DNA of 64,000 nucleotides from Conexibacter arvalis. Lineage in GTDB: Bacteria > Actinomycetota > Thermoleophilia > Solirubrobacterales > Solirubrobacteraceae. Each line of letters starts with the position of its first letter. Position 1 is the stretch's first letter. The stretch spans positions 124,001 to 188,000 of the forward strand of contig NZ_JACHNU010000007.1 in assembly GCF_014199525.1 (NCBI RefSeq), in the 5' to 3' direction. The position numbers and the translations under genes are program-made. Under the pieces are notes generated by a model. That model was not told the origin of the DNA. It saw nothing but the letters and a program-made list of their open reading frames with translations, and did not search any database. Positions 62,829-64,000 of this stretch are shown in pieces.

Positions 62829-64000
62829 ATGGATCTGCTGCTCGATCTCGACGGCGCGCCCGGCGGCACGCTCCGCCGCCGCGCCGAGCACGCGCTGCGC
62901 GAGGCGGTCCGCTCGGGACGCCTGCCCGCCGGCACGCGCCTGCCGGCGACGCGCACGCTCGCCGCCCAGCTCGGCGTCTCGCGCGGCGTCGTCGTCGACG
63001 CCTACGCGCAGCTCGCCGCCGAGGGGTACCTCGTGACGCGGCGCGGCGGCGGGACGACGGTCGCGGAAGGGGCGGCGGCGGGCGGTGCGGCGATCGGCGG
63101 TGCGGTGGCGGGCGGTCGCGCGGCGGCGGCCGGCCGCGCGGCGGCAGGCGGCGCAGCGATCGGCGGCGCGGTGGCGGGCGGCGCGGCGGCGGGCGGCGGC
63201 GCGGCCGTGGACGGCGCGGCGCGGGCTGTGCCGGCTCCGATCCCCGCGACCGACGACGACCCGCCGCTGCGCCACGACCTGCGGCCGGCGCTGCCGGCGC
63301 TCGCCGGCTTCCCGCGGCGGGCATGGCTGGCGGCGCTCGGACGGGCGGTGCGGACGCTCCCGGACGCGCGGCTCGGCTATCCGCATCCGGCCGGCGCGCC
63401 GGAGCTGCGCACGACGCTCGCCGCCTACCTCGGCCGCGTCCGCGGCGTCCGCGCCGAGCCCGAGCGGATCGTCGTCACCGGCGGCTTCCGCCAGGGGCTC
63501 GGCCTGCTGTGGGAGGCGCTCGCCGAGCAGGGCGCGCGGCGGGTCGCGCTCGAGCGGCCCGGCTGGCGCGGCTGGCACCAGACGGCCGCCGCCGCCGGTT
63601 TGGAGACCGTCCCGCTGCTGGTCGACGACGACGGCGCGGTCGTCGACGCGCTGGTCGGGCGCGGCGCGGGTGGCGGTGGTCGAATCGGCGACCGCCGCGA
63701 CGCGGGCGCCGGCGGCGGAGGCGGCGACCGACGTGCCGCGTGCGCCGGCGGCCGAGTCGGCGACCGACGTGCCGCGGGCGCCGGGGCGCTCGACGCGCTC
63801 GCGCTCGACGCGGTCGGACTGTCGCCTGCGCACCAGTACCCGACGGGCGCCGTGCTGTCGCCCGAGCGGCGCAGCGCGGTGGTCGCGTGGGCGCAGCGCA
63901 CCGGCGGGCTGATCGTCGAGGACGACTACGACGCCGAGTTCCGCTACGACCGCCAGCCGATCGGCTCGCTGCAGGGGCTGGCGCCCGACGTCGTCGTCTA
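62829..64000 (+). CDS. MocR (GntR-aminotransferase) transcriptional regulator, 3' end outside window
   Basis: At least 390 codons from ATG 62829; the frame runs off the window. GntR winged helix (about 15-75: AGTRLPATRTLAAQLGVSRGVVVDAYAQLAAEGYL), an Ala/Gly-rich linker (about 83-130), then a class I aminotransferase-like domain with RIVVTGGFRQGLGLL, ERPGWRG, SPAHQYPTG and the PLP-binding Asp in EDDYDAEFRY. Near 63,660-63,790 a low-complexity insertion has codon bias of another frame. Such regulators often sense PLP (PdxR) or an amine; pdxH and a PNPOx-fold gene next door favour the former. Confidence 0.88.
   Translation, partial: MDLLLDLDGAPGGTLRRRAEHALREAVRSGRLPAGTRLPATRTLAAQLGVSRGVVVDAYAQLAAEGYLVTRRGGGTTVAEGAAAGGAAIGGAVAGGRAAAAGRAAAGGAAIGGAVAGGAAAGGGAAVDGAARAVPAPIPATDDDPPLRHDLRPALPALAGFPRRAWLAALGRAVRTLPDARLGYPHPAGAPELRTTLAAYLGRVRGVRAEPERIVVTGGFRQGLGLLWEALAEQGARRVALERPGWRGWHQTAAAAGLETVPLLVDDDGAVVDALVGRGAGGGGRIGDRRDAGAGGGGGDRRAACAGGRVGDRRAAGAGALDALALDAVGLSPAHQYPTGAVLSPERRSAVVAWAQRTGGLIVEDDYDAEFRYDRQPIGSLQGLAPDVVV

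Overview
The window looks like chromosomal DNA of a very GC-rich actinobacterium. GC is estimated by eye at about 73%, and third codon positions are nearly always G or C. The most likely placement is Thermoleophilia/Solirubrobacterales, close to Conexibacter. This is an inference from repeat-rich secreted proteins of the style common in that group, the tmRNA tag ADSHEYALAA, a c-di-AMP riboswitch in front of an Rpf-like gene, and heavy use of the arginine codon AGA despite the high GC. No insertion sequence, prophage, CRISPR array, rRNA or tRNA was seen. The only stable RNA gene is tmRNA.

Layout. 1-3.1 kb: the end of a cysteine-paired secreted protein, a degenerate nucleotidyltransferase-like protein and a TolB-like beta-propeller. 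3.1-7.3 kb: an M16 peptidase divergent from ftsEX, then a methyltransferase. 7.3-13.1 kb: a translation and protein quality-control block with an S41 (Tsp-like) protease, RNase R, SmpB, a MarR regulator, a site-2 protease and tmRNA. 13.2-22.4 kb: an M20 hydrolase divergent from an RpiR-controlled operon (alpha/beta hydrolase, beta-hydroxyacid dehydrogenase, aldehyde dehydrogenase, and a sugar-type ABC importer of three genes). 22.4-27.5 kb: a lipid or hydroxy-acid block with an APH-like kinase, an acyl-CoA dehydrogenase, an SDR, a TetR regulator and an Old Yellow Enzyme, with a perfect operator between the last two.

27.5-34.3 kb: a secreted repeat protein, an orphan FlgM-like protein, a secreted metzincin-like protease, oligoendopeptidase F, and a c-di-AMP riboswitch controlling an Rpf-like cell-wall enzyme. 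34.3-42.4 kb: a Crp-like regulator, an anti-sigma-type ATPase, a GNAT, a DUF4389 protein, an ABC-2 exporter, a Ppx/GppA phosphatase, a pilin-headed protein and an HD-domain protein. 42.5-45.3 kb: a tightly overlapping amidohydrolase, MIP18/DUF59 and alcohol dehydrogenase trio of the kind that accompanies propane-type diiron monooxygenases. 45.3-49.8 kb: a two-domain fatty acyl-CoA reductase and an ABC-F protein.

49.8-52.9 kb: a phosphate-regulation block (TIM-barrel protein, PhoU, PhoB/PhoP-like regulator) with two sets of 11-bp-spaced Pho-box-like repeats. 52.9-58.2 kb: an AraC regulator and a Tad-like cluster ending in a TadG-like/VanY/SLT fusion. 58.3-64 kb: uvrC, rapZ, pdxH, a PNPOx-fold protein and the 5' part of a MocR regulator with a three-site operator.

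Two genome-style signals recur. Many start codons sit 6-10 nt after a TANNNT-like -10 box, which implies widespread leaderless transcription. Short in-frame GC-rich tandem duplications occur inside several coding regions. The best candidates for something undescribed are the Tad-like cluster with the hydrolase-armed TadG, the orphan monooxygenase-accessory trio, and the kinase/acyl-CoA dehydrogenase pair.
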